Shown here piece by piece: positions 11,625-24,410 of a DNA stretch of 64,000 nucleotides. The position numbers and the translations under genes are program-made. The notes beneath the pieces were generated by a model, which saw only the letters and a list, made by a program, of their open reading frames with translations, made no database searches and was not told the origin of the DNA. The stretch spans positions 1 to 64,000 of the forward strand of contig WNNJ02003849.1 in the NCBI GenBank assembly GCA_012934845.2, read 5' to 3'. The stretch comes from Pomphorhynchus laevis. Its lineage: Eukaryota; Acanthocephala; Palaeacanthocephala; Echinorhynchida; Pomphorhynchidae. Position 1 is the stretch's first letter. Each line of letters starts with the position of its first letter.

Positions 11625-12000
11625 TATTAAGCGGAAAGTTGATATGGATAATAAGAAATATGCTTTGTATTAGAATAAGATACACTAGATAATCAGATGT
11701 CATCGGAGGAAATACGTCATTAGCATGTATTTGGCCAAACTGCTATGTCTGATTGAGGAATAGGGACTGAAACCTGATATCACTGTAGTTCATCTGATAA
11801 CCAATCATCCTTATTATTATATATCGTGTGTTATTTATCAGTCAATTCATACCAATTACCTTTTTTAATTTCAATTTTAAATTTTAACTTGATATAAATA
11901 TAAACTGTATAAAATCTTATATAATTATGTATTATTTATCTTTATTTTTATTTATATATCGTATAAAATACATGCACTCAGTTATCTGATCTAATTGGTA
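11625..12000 (+). mobile_element. PLE 3' end: last codons, foldback module and terminal tail
   Basis: Starts with a match to the final codons of the PLE protein (KFSWMDNK region). It continues through the module (GAAATACGTCATTAGCATG, GAAACCTGATA) and the TTATTTATCAGTCAATTCAT motif, and ends in an AT-rich tail closed by AAATACATGCACTCAGTTATCTGAT. The same end occurs near 12390, 18210, 31640 and 35990 and on the minus strand near 61725, so it marks the element's true 3' end. Confidence 0.75.
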
Positions 12001-12299
12001 TAATACAAAATAGGATTTGCAATATTTCTAATTCCATACATGATTTATATGCGACGAGCTACTTGTTTTATGTAAGCAAATATATGATCATTGCGAAAAA
12101 ATTAACGAAATAAAAAATATATAATTTTTTTAGAAAGTTTAAACATCCTCAGGAGACAAAAAGTAACAAAAACATTAATTAGTTTAAAGAGTTGGATAAA
12201 ACAATTTGGTAACTATTCATTGTAGAGCATATTGAAACAATGTAAATATGAATTTGGACAAAGTAACAAAATACCAATTTGTAATTGTCGAAAAAACTT

Positions 12300-12395
12300 C
12301 CATTCATTTTTTATTATTTATTATTTATCTATATTTTTGATTTATACATAGTATAAAATACGTAAACTCAGTTATCTGATTTAATATTAGATGAT
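12300..12395 (+). mobile_element. Short PLE terminal-tail fragment
   Basis: Matches only the last AT-rich part of the PLE tail, including TAAAATACGTAAACTCAGTT and ATCTGATTTAAT. Confidence 0.6.
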
Positions 12396-12399
12396 AAAT

Positions 12400-14925
12400 A
12401 AAAATTCGTTTGACTAATAAGGCATTTTCAAATAGTTAAACGTTCTTAAAAAGAATAAGCAAATATAATACTCATTATAATCATTATTATATTTTATCTT
12501 ATTTCCTACAAAACTATCATTGCTAGGTGATTTGAGTAATCACACTAAATTATATTCTGCTTTAAATATTATTAAATATGATAATACTTTAATATATATT
12601 AATTAATATTATTACATTATAATTTAATATTATATATTGTAATTTAATATAATAAAATATTATTTTAAATATTAGACTTAAATTAATATTAAAAATTATT
12701 ATCGCTTATATTTGTTTACCTTTTGCACTTATGGTCTTTGTGACTTAGCTTAAAAAATATCAAATCAATAAGGGTTTGATTCTGATAGCCCGTATGTCGC
12801 TACAACCTCTCATCATATACAATGATTAAAGTATCTTAAATTTATATACAGTTTATTCTAATATTTAATCTATGTATTTCAGCATAAGCTCATTTGGTTA
12901 CAAAACAAATTAAATGGTATTCAGTGATATGCTATAGAGACCGTCTTATTCGTTTATAATAATTTATAATGCAATTTAGGGATGAATAGAAAGGTCCAAT
13001 AAATCATTTTTCTTATTTGTTAACAATTTTTCAGTTTACCGAAAAAATATGGTGTAGTTTAATTTCTTACACTTGGTGATAGATAGAAATATCCATAATT
13101 TCTTACTAGCGATATTTCTGCTTACCACCATCATCAGTACAATCTCTTCAGTCTATATGTTCAGCAGATATCTTAACTATCGTGATGGAAGCTGCGATAG
13201 ATTAGAATTTGAATTATCTCTTCATTATATTTATGTTTTGCTCGTCCTGCCAACGAATCTCCCACCCTCACCCAGAAAGGGCTGCTAAATGATTGTTGTG
13301 TAAAGAATTTGTTAGGAATTGTCTTTTGAATTCAATTACGAATTGAAAAGACACTGGTTTTTGTATAGAAATAGTCTTTTAAATAGACGATGCTTTATAG
13401 CTTTAAAATGCATCAGAAATAATTTATGCTAAAAATTCACTATATGTGTGGTTATTAATGAAATATTATAAAATGACTTTAATGTGGTTCCGCGAAGTGA
13501 TTTGACTGCAATAGTAATTTATTAAATTAATAATATTAATCAATATAAAGTTAATTAATAACTTTTAAATCGACTTGTGATTTTATTTTACTGTATTTTT
13601 TATTACTTTATTATTCCAATTATAAATACTTATGATAATATACGATCTACAAGAATAATATATATTTATAATAATAAACTACATTAGAGAACTTAATTAC
13701 TTTAGTCAACTTCAACTAAGCAGTAGGTAACATAATTTGAAGCAAAAATATATATTTTTACTATTTTTAAATTGTATTCTAACTTTTTGTCATTTGTTTA
13801 CTATTACAGATTGATCTAATGATGACGGTCAGCTTAAATAAATAGGAAACATGATTTATTGGATTTTTCTATTCATCGCTTATTTAAAACTTTCAAGAGC
13901 ACGCAAAATATAAGGGAATTAAAACTGATAAACTTCGCAAAACGAGACATTTTTAAATTTAAACAAGTAACTAGTACTTGATTTTTCAATAATAAATGCG
14001 AACACATTTATAACTCAAGCTAATAAACAAAGTCATTTATAAATTCGCTAACGAAAACCAACAACATATATGGGTTGCACGTTCGTTGATTCTTTATTTT
14101 ATATAATTTAGACCACAATTGCTTTATACCGAAATTGAATGACAGCCTTTCACAAAACAAACTCAAATATTATCGAATAATATCAGTACAACAAGGTAAT
14201 TTTCTTTGTGTTGAAGAACAAACTCATTATTCAATATATGAACATAGTATTAACTATCCCGTGAATATATAAATTTCACAAGTATGTTTCACATTGACTT
14301 TACTAAAAATGCACAGGATATAATATAATATATCTTATATATTATAAAAAATATATAAGAAATAATAACCGCGCAATTATAATCCGGTATTTCCGGTTAT
14401 GATTAATAATAAATAATAACTATATTAATTAAATAATAAATTTAATTAATAATAAATAATAATTTATTATTTCGGCAGTCGCAGAGTGTGTATTACGGAA
14501 AGTAAAGTCATCTGTGGCTTAATGAGTTTCACTTGATAATCGCTGCGATGCAGATCACGTTTGAAAGCGCAATTATTTTTAGAAAAAGACTTTTGGCTTA
14601 ATTCGCCGTTTATTTGCTAAATAAAATCGGGTCTTATATATCGGGTTATATCTCCTATATTATGGTCTTATAGAACCATATTCTGGATATTCAGATTTAA
14701 TCAATCGGAACTGATAGTTTCATATCTGTTGTTAGATATTTTACGAGATTAAGTTCTAATTCGTAATTAGATCACGATTTTTCACGATTTGGCTAAACTG
14801 TTTGAATTCATTTTTTCTTATCGTGAATTCGTGCAATCAAATATGCTTATAAAAATTGTAAATACAACTTCGCCAAAGAAATACGTGTTTTAATCCCAAT
14901 TGCAATTAAACGTCGTATGTGCTAG
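12400..14925. other. Long AT-rich stretch, no gene supported
   Basis: Very AT-rich, with small internal duplications of ATTATTAATATAAT type. A 71-codon frame at 13073-13288 is partly hydrophobic but has no motif and no good splice context. No RNA gene was recognised. Confidence 0.35.
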
Positions 14926-14927
14926 TT

Positions 14928-15005
14928 AAAATATAACATGAGTTTAAATATAACATGAGTTTAAATATATCATGAGTCTTAATATAACATGAGTTTATAA
15001 CATGA
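14928..15005. repeat. Short tandem repeat, TTTAAATATAACATGAG units
   Basis: About four imperfect 17-18 bp units in a row. Confidence 0.8.
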
Positions 15006-15530
15006 ATGAGGGAACTTTTATTGACACAAATAAAAATCAAGTTTAAATAAAGCATAAGTATTTTATTTTTTCCAACGCATTAACACATGATATCGTTCAT
15101 ATTCTTGCACATGCATTTTTATACAGGCTTTACAGAGGAAACTGAGATTGTTGTTTCACTAATCACGTTTAATGCTGAGTTAAAACCACAAATGCGCTAC
15201 TTTTATTCAAACGGAGACTTACGTGAGTTTTCAGAGGTAATTTTATAAAAGTGATATGTAATTGGTATAGATAAACAAATTTTAAAAATAATTATCTTAT
15301 AAATGCCATATAAAATATAGCATTTGTAATTAAAATATTAAAGCTATAGTATATAAATGTTATATTTTATATATTTTTATATATTACTTGTAATATATTT
15401 TTGTAAAAAAATTAAATATAATATATTATATTTTGTTAATATTATATTGTTATAATATATTATATAACAAAAATATAATAAATCATTGTTATCTGTAAAA
15501 ATTTTACAAATAACACATTTTTACATCTTC

Positions 15531-15630
15531 AGAAATTCATAAATTTAAATGGATTATAAATAAATTAATTTACAAATTATATTTCTGAAGATGCTAGTAG
15601 AAATTAGCAAAATATGAATTTTTCTCACTT
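15531..15630. repeat. MITE-like foldback relative
   Basis: Inverted termini ACATCTTCAGAAAT and ATTTCTGAAGATG enclose about 60 bp of AT-rich DNA, followed by CTAGTAGAAATTAGCAAAATAT, which resembles the arm of the 6.3-6.6 kb element. Confidence 0.5.
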
Positions 15631-17000
15631 GCTGTAGTTACCTGATTTTTCATATAAATAAAACAAATAGTATTTTTATATCAATATTAATATTAACCAA
15701 TGCCTTACTAGATTAAAATTCACGTATCTAAAAATCTGAAAACGTTTCTTAAATGGTAATAAATTAAATTTGTATTTAATTTATTTGTATTAATTTATTC
15801 AAGTGAAAATTAGATTTGAATTTTATAGATAGATTTTATTATTTTGTTTAATTTTTGTCAAAAGATAAATCTAGCTTTAAATTGATGCATAAATCTTATA
15901 ACAATATCGGTTTATTTAAATTAAAATTTACGATATACTTTGAACTCAACAATGCGTTTTACTCAAATAACTTAGTATAAACTTCTTAAAGAATTTTAAA
16001 TTTCGTTGCTGAAAAAAATCGAAGTTTATAATCTATAAAGTATGGATTAATATTAAAATAGAAAGTTTTGCAATGTATTGAATAGATAATAAGAAATATA
16101 AAAATAAAATTATAATTTAAGCAGAATCGAATTTATGCAGATTGTATTTGCAGATTGAAGCTGGTTATTGGCTTTACGCTTGGTCGTGCTACGTTCCTTT
16201 GCATACGAGGATTTCGCTCCGATTCAAAGAATCTCAGTTTCTATCGCTGTCGAGTTACCGGCTAAATGAGTACAGCATACCAGCTATTCATCAAATAAAA
16301 TTATAGATTTAATTATAAATTATAATAATAAATATTATAAAACAAATATTCATATTATTTTAAATTTTAAAAGCATTCTTTTATATTTGCGACTTAAATT
16401 TAAAACGTATTTATAATTGTATATACAATGTATGTATATTAACGTTTTTATTTCCGGTAGTTTTATTGTTCATATATTTGATGACTTGTGCAGAACGTAT
16501 ATAAAACAAATATTAGTTTCATTGTGCATATATTTTTTGACTCTGCTGCGCTTTAACGTCCTATCATTTTTGTAAAACCGTGTTTAGATAGGCATAAGCT
16601 CTGATACATTCAGTGCTTTCCGTTACTAGTTCTTATGCACGATATGCACACCTATTTACAGTTATAATGCAGCAGTCTAGGAATCTAGCCGCGGTGAGTA
16701 CATTCTACTGATGATCTAATGGCGAGAAACCCTTCGTTCCGAAAGTTCGCTTAATTTCAGTATCTGTCAATTATGATATTTTGATGATCCTACTGCGAAT
16801 AAATAATAAACTTAATTGTTCTAAATCAATTGTGCTACCCGTAAGCTGGGTTGTCAAAACATTTATTTTGATATGGGTATATTTATTTAACTTTGATTTT
16901 TTCAAAGTTATAATCGTAATCACCTTTAGGGGTAAAATTCGAAGCTCGCTTATCGTGAATTAGCTAAAAGTACAACTGCTGATCTTAAGTGTTTAAAGTA
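15631..17000. other. AT-rich sequence with one GC-richer patch
   Basis: The patch at about 16140-16290 has balanced composition but no recognisable frame. Nothing else is supported. Confidence 0.35.
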
Positions 17001-17002
17001 TA

Positions 17003-17110
17003 TTACTTTAGTATATGACTTTAGTTTGTGACTTTAGTTTATGACTTTAGTTTATGACTTTAGTTTATGACTTTAGTTTATGATTTTAGTTTATGACTTT
17101 AGCATATGAC
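17003..17110. repeat. 14-bp tandem repeat TATGACTTTAGTTT
   Basis: About seven head-to-tail units with one or two substitutions, directly visible. Confidence 0.92.
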
Positions 17111-17279
17111 TGGCACATTTACTAAATATGTTTGAAAAAAATCTTTGTTGTGAAGTTTTTAACTAAATTTATTACTAAAAATAAAACTCTAAATAGACCA
17201 TATTAAGAAAAATAGATTAGGTTTCTCAGCTTTCATTACATTAAACGAAGGCTTATGAAGATAAGTTGTGTTTTGTGAT

Positions 17280-17570
17280 ATTCCAAATAAATCAAACACT
17301 TGTATGATGTAGTACGTGATCTGTCTTTGCTTAATGACATCTAGACTAGCGGATGTCGTATCAAGTTGACAAGCGGCTTGATAATACTGTAAAGACAGTG
17401 TTGTATTTTAATCATTTTAGCTTACCTGATGATCTCTAATCCTTATCTGATACAACGTCTGTTTATTTATTAGTCAATTCATAAAAATTAACTTTTATTT
17501 TAAATTTCAATTTTAAATTTTAATTTGATATAAATTATATAAACTCTTATTAAACAATATAACAATCAAT
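17280..17570 (+). mobile_element. PLE foldback module and start of tail (diverged)
   Basis: Keeps CCTGATGATCTCTAATCC and TGATACAACGTCTG, then TTATTAGTCAATTCAT and the following AT-rich tail. The left half is more diverged than in other copies. Confidence 0.6.
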
Positions 17571-17869
17571 GTAACAATCTATGCCCGTAGCAAAGATTTC
17601 AACTGAACTGTCGGGCGACACAGTACAGATGCTAAATGTGCAATTTACTTTGACAAATGTCCGGATCTATTCACTTTTCGGTACCTGTCTGCGTACTCAA
17701 TATTAGAAAATGTCGCCTTATAATCCGTGCCAATCTTCACGCGAGCAACATTATGTATAGCTGATGTCTGTCACGAAGTGAAAGGTTTCGTTTCAAAACT
17801 TAGAAATGCCTTTCAACAACACTTAGAAATGCCTTCGCATGCATAGTAACTTATTTAATTTTGAAATTT
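17571..17869. other. Unidentified sequence between two PLE tails
   Basis: About 300 bp of balanced composition with no frame I can name. It holds a short direct repeat, ACTTAGAAATGCCTT (17799 and 17819), and may be an insertion splitting two PLE tails. Confidence 0.35.
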
Positions 17870-18215
17870 ATTAAATACAGAATATTCCTCCTGATGACCT
17901 CTAATCCTTATTCTGATGCAATATCTGTTATTTATTAGCATGTTATTTATAGAATGGCAAATGTTATTAAATAAATGTTATTTATTAGTTTAGCATTATT
18001 ATTTATTTTAAATTTAAATCTTTTTTTTAACTTAATATAAGTTATAAAATATTATTAAACAATAATTTATAATTATTTATTATCTAATTATAAAATTTTG
18101 ATTTATTTAGTATTATTATTCTTATTTATTTCTTTTTATTTCTTTTTATTTTTATTTATTTTTTATTCTATAATTATATTAAATACGTGGACTCAGTTAG
18201 CTGAATTGATTATTT
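17870..18215 (+). mobile_element. PLE tail with terminal motif
   Basis: Starts in the module (TTCCTCCTGATGACCTCTAA), passes TTATTCTGATGCAATATCTG and ends at AAATACGTGGACTCAGTTAGC, the family's 3' terminus. Confidence 0.7.
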
Positions 18216-18274
18216 GAATTCGTATAAATAATTAAATAACAAATTCACCATTAATTAAAATTTCATAATAATAG

Positions 18275-18578
18275 CCTAGTTTAATTAAGTTGACCGATAA
18301 ATTTCTAAATGATGGCAGCGTTTTATGGTATGCCATCGATCGAACATTACGTGCAACTAAGATGATGCTGTACAATAACAACACGTTTCATAATTTCTCC
18401 ACTACAAGTTTTACAATAAAAAATGTGCCCAAATGCCAGGTAATTGATCATCCTCACTATTGCAAACCTTTTTGTAGTTTAAGGATATAGACCACGTTGA
18501 TCATTACTACACGTTGGATTTAAGGGATCATATTCTGCTGAAACTGGATTATATAAGTTTGGAAAATGTGTCGTGGAA
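18275..18578 (+). CDS. Possible host exon pair with a 38-nt intron, function unknown
   Basis: Exon one (about 18275-18439) stays open and reads LTDKFLNDGSVLWYAIDRTL and SFTIKNVPKCQ. A donor GTAATT follows at 18440. An acceptor TTTTTGTAG ends at 18477, and exon two continues in phase with FKDIDHVDHYYTLDLRDHIL and LKLDYISLENVSWK, with a possible donor GTAATT at 18579. Reading through the intron instead gives a stop soon after. The predicted residues are diverse and unlike the low-complexity translations of the AT-rich surroundings. I do not recognise the family. The intron is near the lower limit for insects, and the upstream acceptor (AATAATAG) has a poor pyrimidine tract. It may be a fragment of a larger gene or a decayed one. 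Confidence 0.35.
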
Positions 18579-18609
18579 AGTAATTATCTTTAGAATTCCG
18601 TTAATTTAA

Positions 18610-20100
18610 AGTTTGTACACCTAAAATTCAGAATTTAAATTTTACAACATTTACAGATACATTCTTTACGTTTTTAACAAAGATTACATAAGACTTTTTA
18701 TGATTAGATTCATCAAATTTTAAGAATAAAATTTACGTTTAAAAATTTTAAATGCAAAATTCTTAAATTTGCTTCACACATTTAAAATATAAAATAAAAC
18801 GTTTAAAATTTAAAATAAGTTGTAAATTTGCTAAATTTCAAGCAAAGTTAAAGACTAAGTTTAAATTTAAAGTATTTGATATTAAGCAAATTGAAATAAT
18901 AAGTTTCCATATTCTGCGCTTGCGAATGAGTTGTTAAGATATATGAAATATTTGTTGTAGTCGCCATTGAATGACTATCGTGATTAAATTTGTTATGATA
19001 AATCGCGTAGCATTTTAAGACAGATATTTAGCAGTGTGACCAATTTCTGAAATGTTCGGAAAATACCACTCAGTTTAAACTCATGTCGAGTTGTGTTGAG
19101 CAGTTGCCATGTTGGGTCATCGTTTCTAGTAGTTGTCGATAGAATTCACACATGGATAGAAAAATCATTTCCTTAAAATAGCTTAAATTGATCAATTATT
19201 GCCTGTTAAATTTACTTCATATGAGCCACTGGACCAGATGAATGAACTGTTTCTAAGATATTTGCATCATTTAAAGTGTGATCTATTAAATCCAAATTTC
19301 TTTTCATGTATATCCACAATTTTCTGTTTTCGAAACCAATAGATGATAAATTAAAAAGGCCGTTTGAATAAACGACCTTTTAATACCTTGTCACCTTCTT
19401 AATTCCGAATATAGAATATTGCTGATTGCATGAATGATGCTGCAATCTTTACATCTACATGGTTGTTACTATTAAGTATATTTCAAGATATAAATACATA
19501 TTCTAACTACCAAGAATAAGAAACTGCGATGAATAAAATACATTAAAATAAAAAATATGTAGAAATAGTAATTTTTATATTTATTAAATCTTGTTAATGA
19601 CAAATGCATTGACGCTGTGTGAAATATTTATAAAAAATATTTATTGAACATGTTTGTTGAACTTATTTTATTGAACATGCATGTCTTAAATATTTTAGCT
19701 AAAAAGTAACGATCCGTTTATTAACTACAGCATGGTAAAAATCGTTCAATCCAGTTGGATATATAAGTCCGAACATCATATGTATTCAAAATCGGTAAGA
19801 TTGTTATTCGACGGCGATATAATTTAATAACTTGCCAAAAAATGTGAAAATTTACTCAAAAGGTGATTTTTAAACCTAACACAATGTTGTACCGTCCTTT
19901 TCAATGCAGGAATTGAAAGTCGTTCAGACAAAATTCTGCATTTAGGCTTGAACCATTGTGATCGTAAACTTGTTACATTTATTCAATTACGTTTAATATT
20001 TTTAATATTTTATCACTTATTTGCAAGCTAAAACCGAAATTACATTTCAAAATTAAAGATGTTAACGCACTTTAATGGACGTTAAATTATGTTTGTAATT
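18610..20100. other. AT-rich sequence, nothing recognised
   Basis: A small imperfect hairpin AAAGGCCGTTT/AAACGACCTTT lies near 19358-19381. No coding or repeat family was recognised. Confidence 0.35.
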
Positions 20101-20540
20101 CCAATAAATAACAACAAGGTGTTCCAATGGGTGTAATAGTAGCCCAATTATAGCTGACTTGTTTTTAAGCTTTATAGAATATGAACTTTGTTCATAACTG
20201 TGTAAAAACTAAATCTAAACAATATAAAGATATGAAATATATGTTTCGATACATTGATGATATATGTGTATTTAATTCTAATAATTTTTATTCAATTAGT
20301 GAACAAATTTATCCAGGTAGCCTCATTCTTAATAAAACCAATATTAATGACAAAGAAGGTGTATATCTAGATATGAACATCAAATTAACATTAACTAAAT
20401 CTTTTATTAATTTATATCGTAAAGATGGCATATTTAAATTTACAAGAAACATATTTTTGCATGAGCATTCATGCATACCATATAATATAAAATATAATAC
20501 ATTAAATAATGAAATTTTAAGAATTGCAACATCGATCTAG
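20100..20540 (+). pseudogene. PLE reverse transcriptase fragment (first of a head-to-tail pair)
   Basis: Begins in motif B (GGTGTTCCAATGGGTGTAAT region) and then reads MFRYIDDICVFNSNNFYSIS, GVYLDMNIKLTLTKS and KFTRNIFLHEHSCIPYNIKY. It stops at about 20531, inside the C-terminal domain, where the next copy begins. Truncated at both ends. Confidence 0.82.
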
Positions 20541-21560
20541 ATTTAGTAGATATTAAAGAAGCGTTAGTAAAATTAATTAATCTTATATTCGGAAAAAGAT
20601 ATACATATATATGTTATAATAATTATAACGCCTATCTAACAAAAATTAAACCATCAAGTAAATATAAATATATAGATAAAATTGAATTATTAGAATCCTT
20701 GAATATTTTAATAAACCAAAATTATTTAAAGGTAGGGACATTTATATTTAGACAAATAAAAGGTGCTCCAATGTGTGGTAATAGTAGCCCAATTATAGCT
20801 GACTTATTTTTAAGCTTTATAGAATATGAATTTGTTCATAACTGTTTAAAAATAAATCTGAATTATATAAAGATATGAAATATATGTTTCGATACATTGA
20901 TGATATATGTATATTTAATTCTAATAATGTTTATTCAATAAGCAAACATATTTATCCAGGTAGCCTCATTCTTAACAAAACCAATATTAATGATAGAGAA
21001 GGTGTATATCTAGCTATGAACATTAAATTAACATCAATTAAAACTACTTTTAATTTATATAGTAAAGATGACATATTTAAATTTACATGAAACGTATTTT
21101 TGCATGATAATTTATGCATACCATATCATATAAAATATAATACATTAAATAATGAAATTTTAAGAATTGCAACAATATGTAATGATATTGACTTTCTTCA
21201 AAATCATTTAAATAATTTAATAGATACATATTTTAAACTAATTAACAATAAAAATATTATCAAACAGAAAATAGTAAAATATATAAATCAACACAATAAT
21301 ATTAAAAATAAATTTAAAATCATTAGCGGAAAATTTTTATGGATGGATAATAAATGATAAAATTTGTATTACAATAAGATAATAGATAATCAAATTTGAT
21401 CAGAGGAAATCCGTCCTTAATACGTATTTGGCCCGCTGCTATGTTGGGTAGAGGAGTTAGGGGCCGAAACCTGATAGCATAGCAGTTCCTCCTGATGACC
21501 TCTAATTCTTATTCTGATACAACGTCTGTTATTTATTAGTCAATTCATAAAAAATCTTAT
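20531..21560 (+). pseudogene. PLE copy with RT, C-terminus and foldback tail (second of the pair)
   Basis: Starts in the region before motif B (LDLVDIKEALVKLINLIF), then motif B (GAPMCGNSSPIIADLFLSF), motif C (FRYIDDICIFNSNN), YLAMNIKLTSIKT, and the complete C-terminus ending GKFLWMDNK. The foldback module follows at once (about 21356-21535): CTGCTATG and CATAGCAG arms, GGGGCCGAAACC in the loop, and CCTCCTGATGACCTC. It was joined directly onto the previous copy, a head-to-tail arrangement common in PLEs. It is interrupted in a few places. Confidence 0.82.
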
Positions 21561-21666
21561 TAGAAAGACGTTGTAGAGCGTCCCTGATTTAGAGTATAGA
21601 ATACTTTTGTAATACACAGTGATTAGTAATTTTAAAGCAAAATTTATTGTTTTTTTTTATGTTCAG

Positions 21667-21797
21667 ATAATTAATATATCATTGCAAACTCTCCAGTGGA
21701 ATATATCTAGTATTCGAATGCGATACAAGGAAGCTCTTCTGTCGAAAAAGCTTAATTCTTTTATCAACAAAGTCACTTTAGAATACACAAAGATCAG
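21667..21797 (+). CDS. Exon-like segment, function unknown
   Basis: A strong acceptor (TTTTTTTTATGTTCAG, ending 21666) precedes an open 131-nt segment reading SLQTLQWNISSIRMRYKEAL and LSKKLNSFINKVTLEYTKI, closed by AG|GTATAT. The residues look like ordinary globular or helical protein, but no family is recognised. It lies about 100 bp past the PLE tail, on the same strand as the other exon-like segments. Confidence 0.3.
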
Positions 21798-21799
21798 GT

Positions 21800-22540
21800 A
21801 TATGCAGATATACAATGTAAAATAGTAAATTTAGAGGTATTGATAGGGATTCATACATCGGAAAAATTAATCTTGTACTATCTAGTGATATCATCGAAAC
21901 ATCAGGATGTCAGAAGCATCAAAAGGTGATATTTAATAAGTTTGATTATATAGATGTAAGTTTTGAACAATAGGATTTTGGTAAAATTAAAAATTTTATA
22001 ATTTTGACTTTAAAGCTGATTTATAGAGGAATTTGAAATTATTTTAGTTTAAGAAATTATTAAAGTATCTAGAAAATAATAAATTCTTACTTTTTAAATT
22101 TACGTGCTATACTGTCTCAAGATATTTATATTTAAAGAAAGCGTTGATCAAGTATTGAAATTACTTTGAAATTATGTCAAAAATTAAATCGATTATAATT
22201 AAATAGAATTAAATCGATTTTATAATTAAATAGATTATTGTAGTCATTTCGTTTGAAAGTGATCCAGTGAAAAATTAAAATATTACATTTTTATTTTGTA
22301 GTAACCAAATGTTAGTAGCATCATTAGGAATAAAAAGTATATATAAATGCTGGAGTATATCTATGATACTATATACTTAAAGTAGATAATAGTATTACTC
22401 AACAAGAAAGTGCTGATAATATGATGATCGTATCCAAACCGGTTAAACAGTTCTTCTAAAATATGTTTAAAATCTTAAATGAGCTTAAACATTTAATAGC
22501 TTTAATGCGCTTAAACACTTTGACGTATTTTACACAAAAA
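21800..22540. other. AT-rich sequence
   Basis: No supported feature. Confidence 0.35.
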
Positions 22541-22960
22541 TATTTTTATATGTATTTGAAAACTTGACTTAATCACTTTTGATTATCATGTAACATGATT
22601 TACAAAAGTTTGAATATTTGAAACTATAATTTCTTTAAAGCTTAAATGAGCTATCAATTTCAAAGTAGTTAGAATAAATATCGTAACATGTATTCGAAAA
22701 CTTGATTTAATAACTTTAAATTCAAGTAATATGAAAATATACAAAAATTTGAATATTAAAAACTTTAATTTGTTTTAAATCTTAAATGAGTTATTAACTT
22801 TTAAGTCTTTTAAATAAATATCTTAATATGTATTCGAAAACTTGTTTTAATAACTTTAAATTTAAGTAATATGAAAATATACAAAAATTTAAATATTTAA
22901 AACTATAATATATTTAAGAGCTTACATTAAACATTAAAACCCTTAAAACTATTAGAAATA
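22540..22960. repeat. Three tandem copies of a unit of about 139 bp
   Basis: The landmark AAAACTTG(A/T)(C/T)TTAATAACTTT recurs at about 22558, 22696 and 22836, each followed by AATATGAAAATATACAAAA-type sequence and CTTAAATGAG. The second and third units are the most similar. Confidence 0.8.
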
Positions 22961-23029
22961 TATCCATCCTGATCTTAATTTTAAATTTTTAAACATCAAG
23001 AAACAATCAGGTTTAGTTGAACGGCAACA

Positions 23030-23730
23030 AGAATTATTTTGATATTTCGCTAATGATTACTAGCATCTTAAGAAATTAACATAACAATGAAAACATTTTT
23101 TTTATTTTTTTATTTATTTATTTTTCATTCTCATTTTTATATTAATTTTTGGAGATGATAGTAGTTTCTAGCGAAATTATGATTATTAAATATCATATTA
23201 AATATCATAATAAATTATTATTTTAATTTCTAGCGAAATTAAAATTATTATTTTGATATTTCTAGCGAAATATCAAAATAATTTTATAATTTGCGGGAAT
23301 TATCAGATATTGTTAAAAGACAACAAAAATTATGTTGATATTTCGCTAGTAACTACTAGCATGTATGTATTTCTTTTTAGTTTCCGGGTTTGTGTTTACC
23401 CCATTGCTCGTGGCTGCAGTGAATTGCTAAATCTCTCAGATAAATTTGATATTATACAATATTGTTAAACAATAACAAAATAAATTATTTTATTATTAAA
23501 ATATTATTAAATATTTTAATATATATATATTTTTAGCAGTAATAATGATATGTTATAATATGTCATAAATATTTATTTTTGATGTAATATTAAGATTGAA
23601 GATATTATAAGATTAAAAGTAATATTAAGATTTTTTAATTTTCAGGAACTATAAGGTATAGTTAAATTACAACAAAAATTATTTTGATATTTCGCTAGTA
23701 ACTACTAGCATCTCTATAAAATTTTCACAA
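23030..23730. repeat. Cluster of MITE-like foldback arms (TTTCGCTAGTAACTACTAGC family)
   Basis: Three similar left arms, each ACAACAAAAATTAT-like followed by TTTTGATATTTCGCTA and TACTAGCATCT, occur at about 23030-23070, 23310-23365 and 23665-23715. Matching inverted arms (GATAGTAGTTTCTAGCGAAA and TTTCTAGCGAAATATCAAAA) lie between them. The inner palindrome GCTAGTAACTACTAGC is shared. No coding capacity. Confidence 0.6.
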
Positions 23731-23932
23731 ACGAAAATTTTCACAATTTTTTATTACCTACTGTTTTCCTTAGCTTCACAAGAAAGAATTTTTTAATTAA
23801 ATACACAAAGCCGTTAAATAATGTTACATGCAAGGTAGAAATGTACAAGGTATAAAAGGTAAAAATCAACGATATAGATTGAGTCGTCTTCTATAATGAC
23901 GGGCAATTAGTATCAGATCCCTACAGCCTACA

Positions 23933-24410
23933 TCAGGGCACCGCCTTCCGATTGAACCACACAGCGTCTCTCACACAACAGAGGGTTCCGTCGAGGGGGA
24001 CAATGGATAGTAATCGCGAAATTAGGAGCTTAATAAACCTTGGATTTTGCTCTGGGGGATAGCTTTTAGCAAAGAAGACTAATTCCGAGATGGCCAAGGT
24101 ACACCAGAGGCGCACCCGACCTATATCATTTAATGACAGATGCCTGGCCCTTTTCAGGGTCCATTTAGCTTACTGTTGAACACTTTTTAATTTAATACAC
24201 TCTGATCCAGTCGACCATTGAATCGTAATGGTATACCCCAGGTATTTTACTCGATGTGTAAACAAAGGAGGGGAGCGGTTGATTGTTTAATTTAGAATAG
24301 AGGGATGATATTGCTTGTCCTTTTAGGTTTTCTTTGTCGCAGGGGCACGATTAAATATAACCACCTGCGATTTAGAGGCGTTGAGAATAAGATTGGATGT
24401 GGATAACTGG
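23933..24410 (-). pseudogene. LINE-A ORF2, C-terminal region and 3' end
   Basis: Minus-strand frame 23933-24115 reads RLWCTLAISELVFFAKSY and NPRFIKLLISRLLSIVPLDG. The same DNA is found in the right-edge copy (63.43-64.0 kb) and, inverted, at 30.55-30.87 kb, so this is the family's conserved 3' region. Confidence 0.75.

Noticed and set aside
13073-13288. Hydrophobic 71-codon frame as a membrane protein gene
   Set aside because: AT-rich DNA yields hydrophobic frames by chance; no start context, family or splice support.
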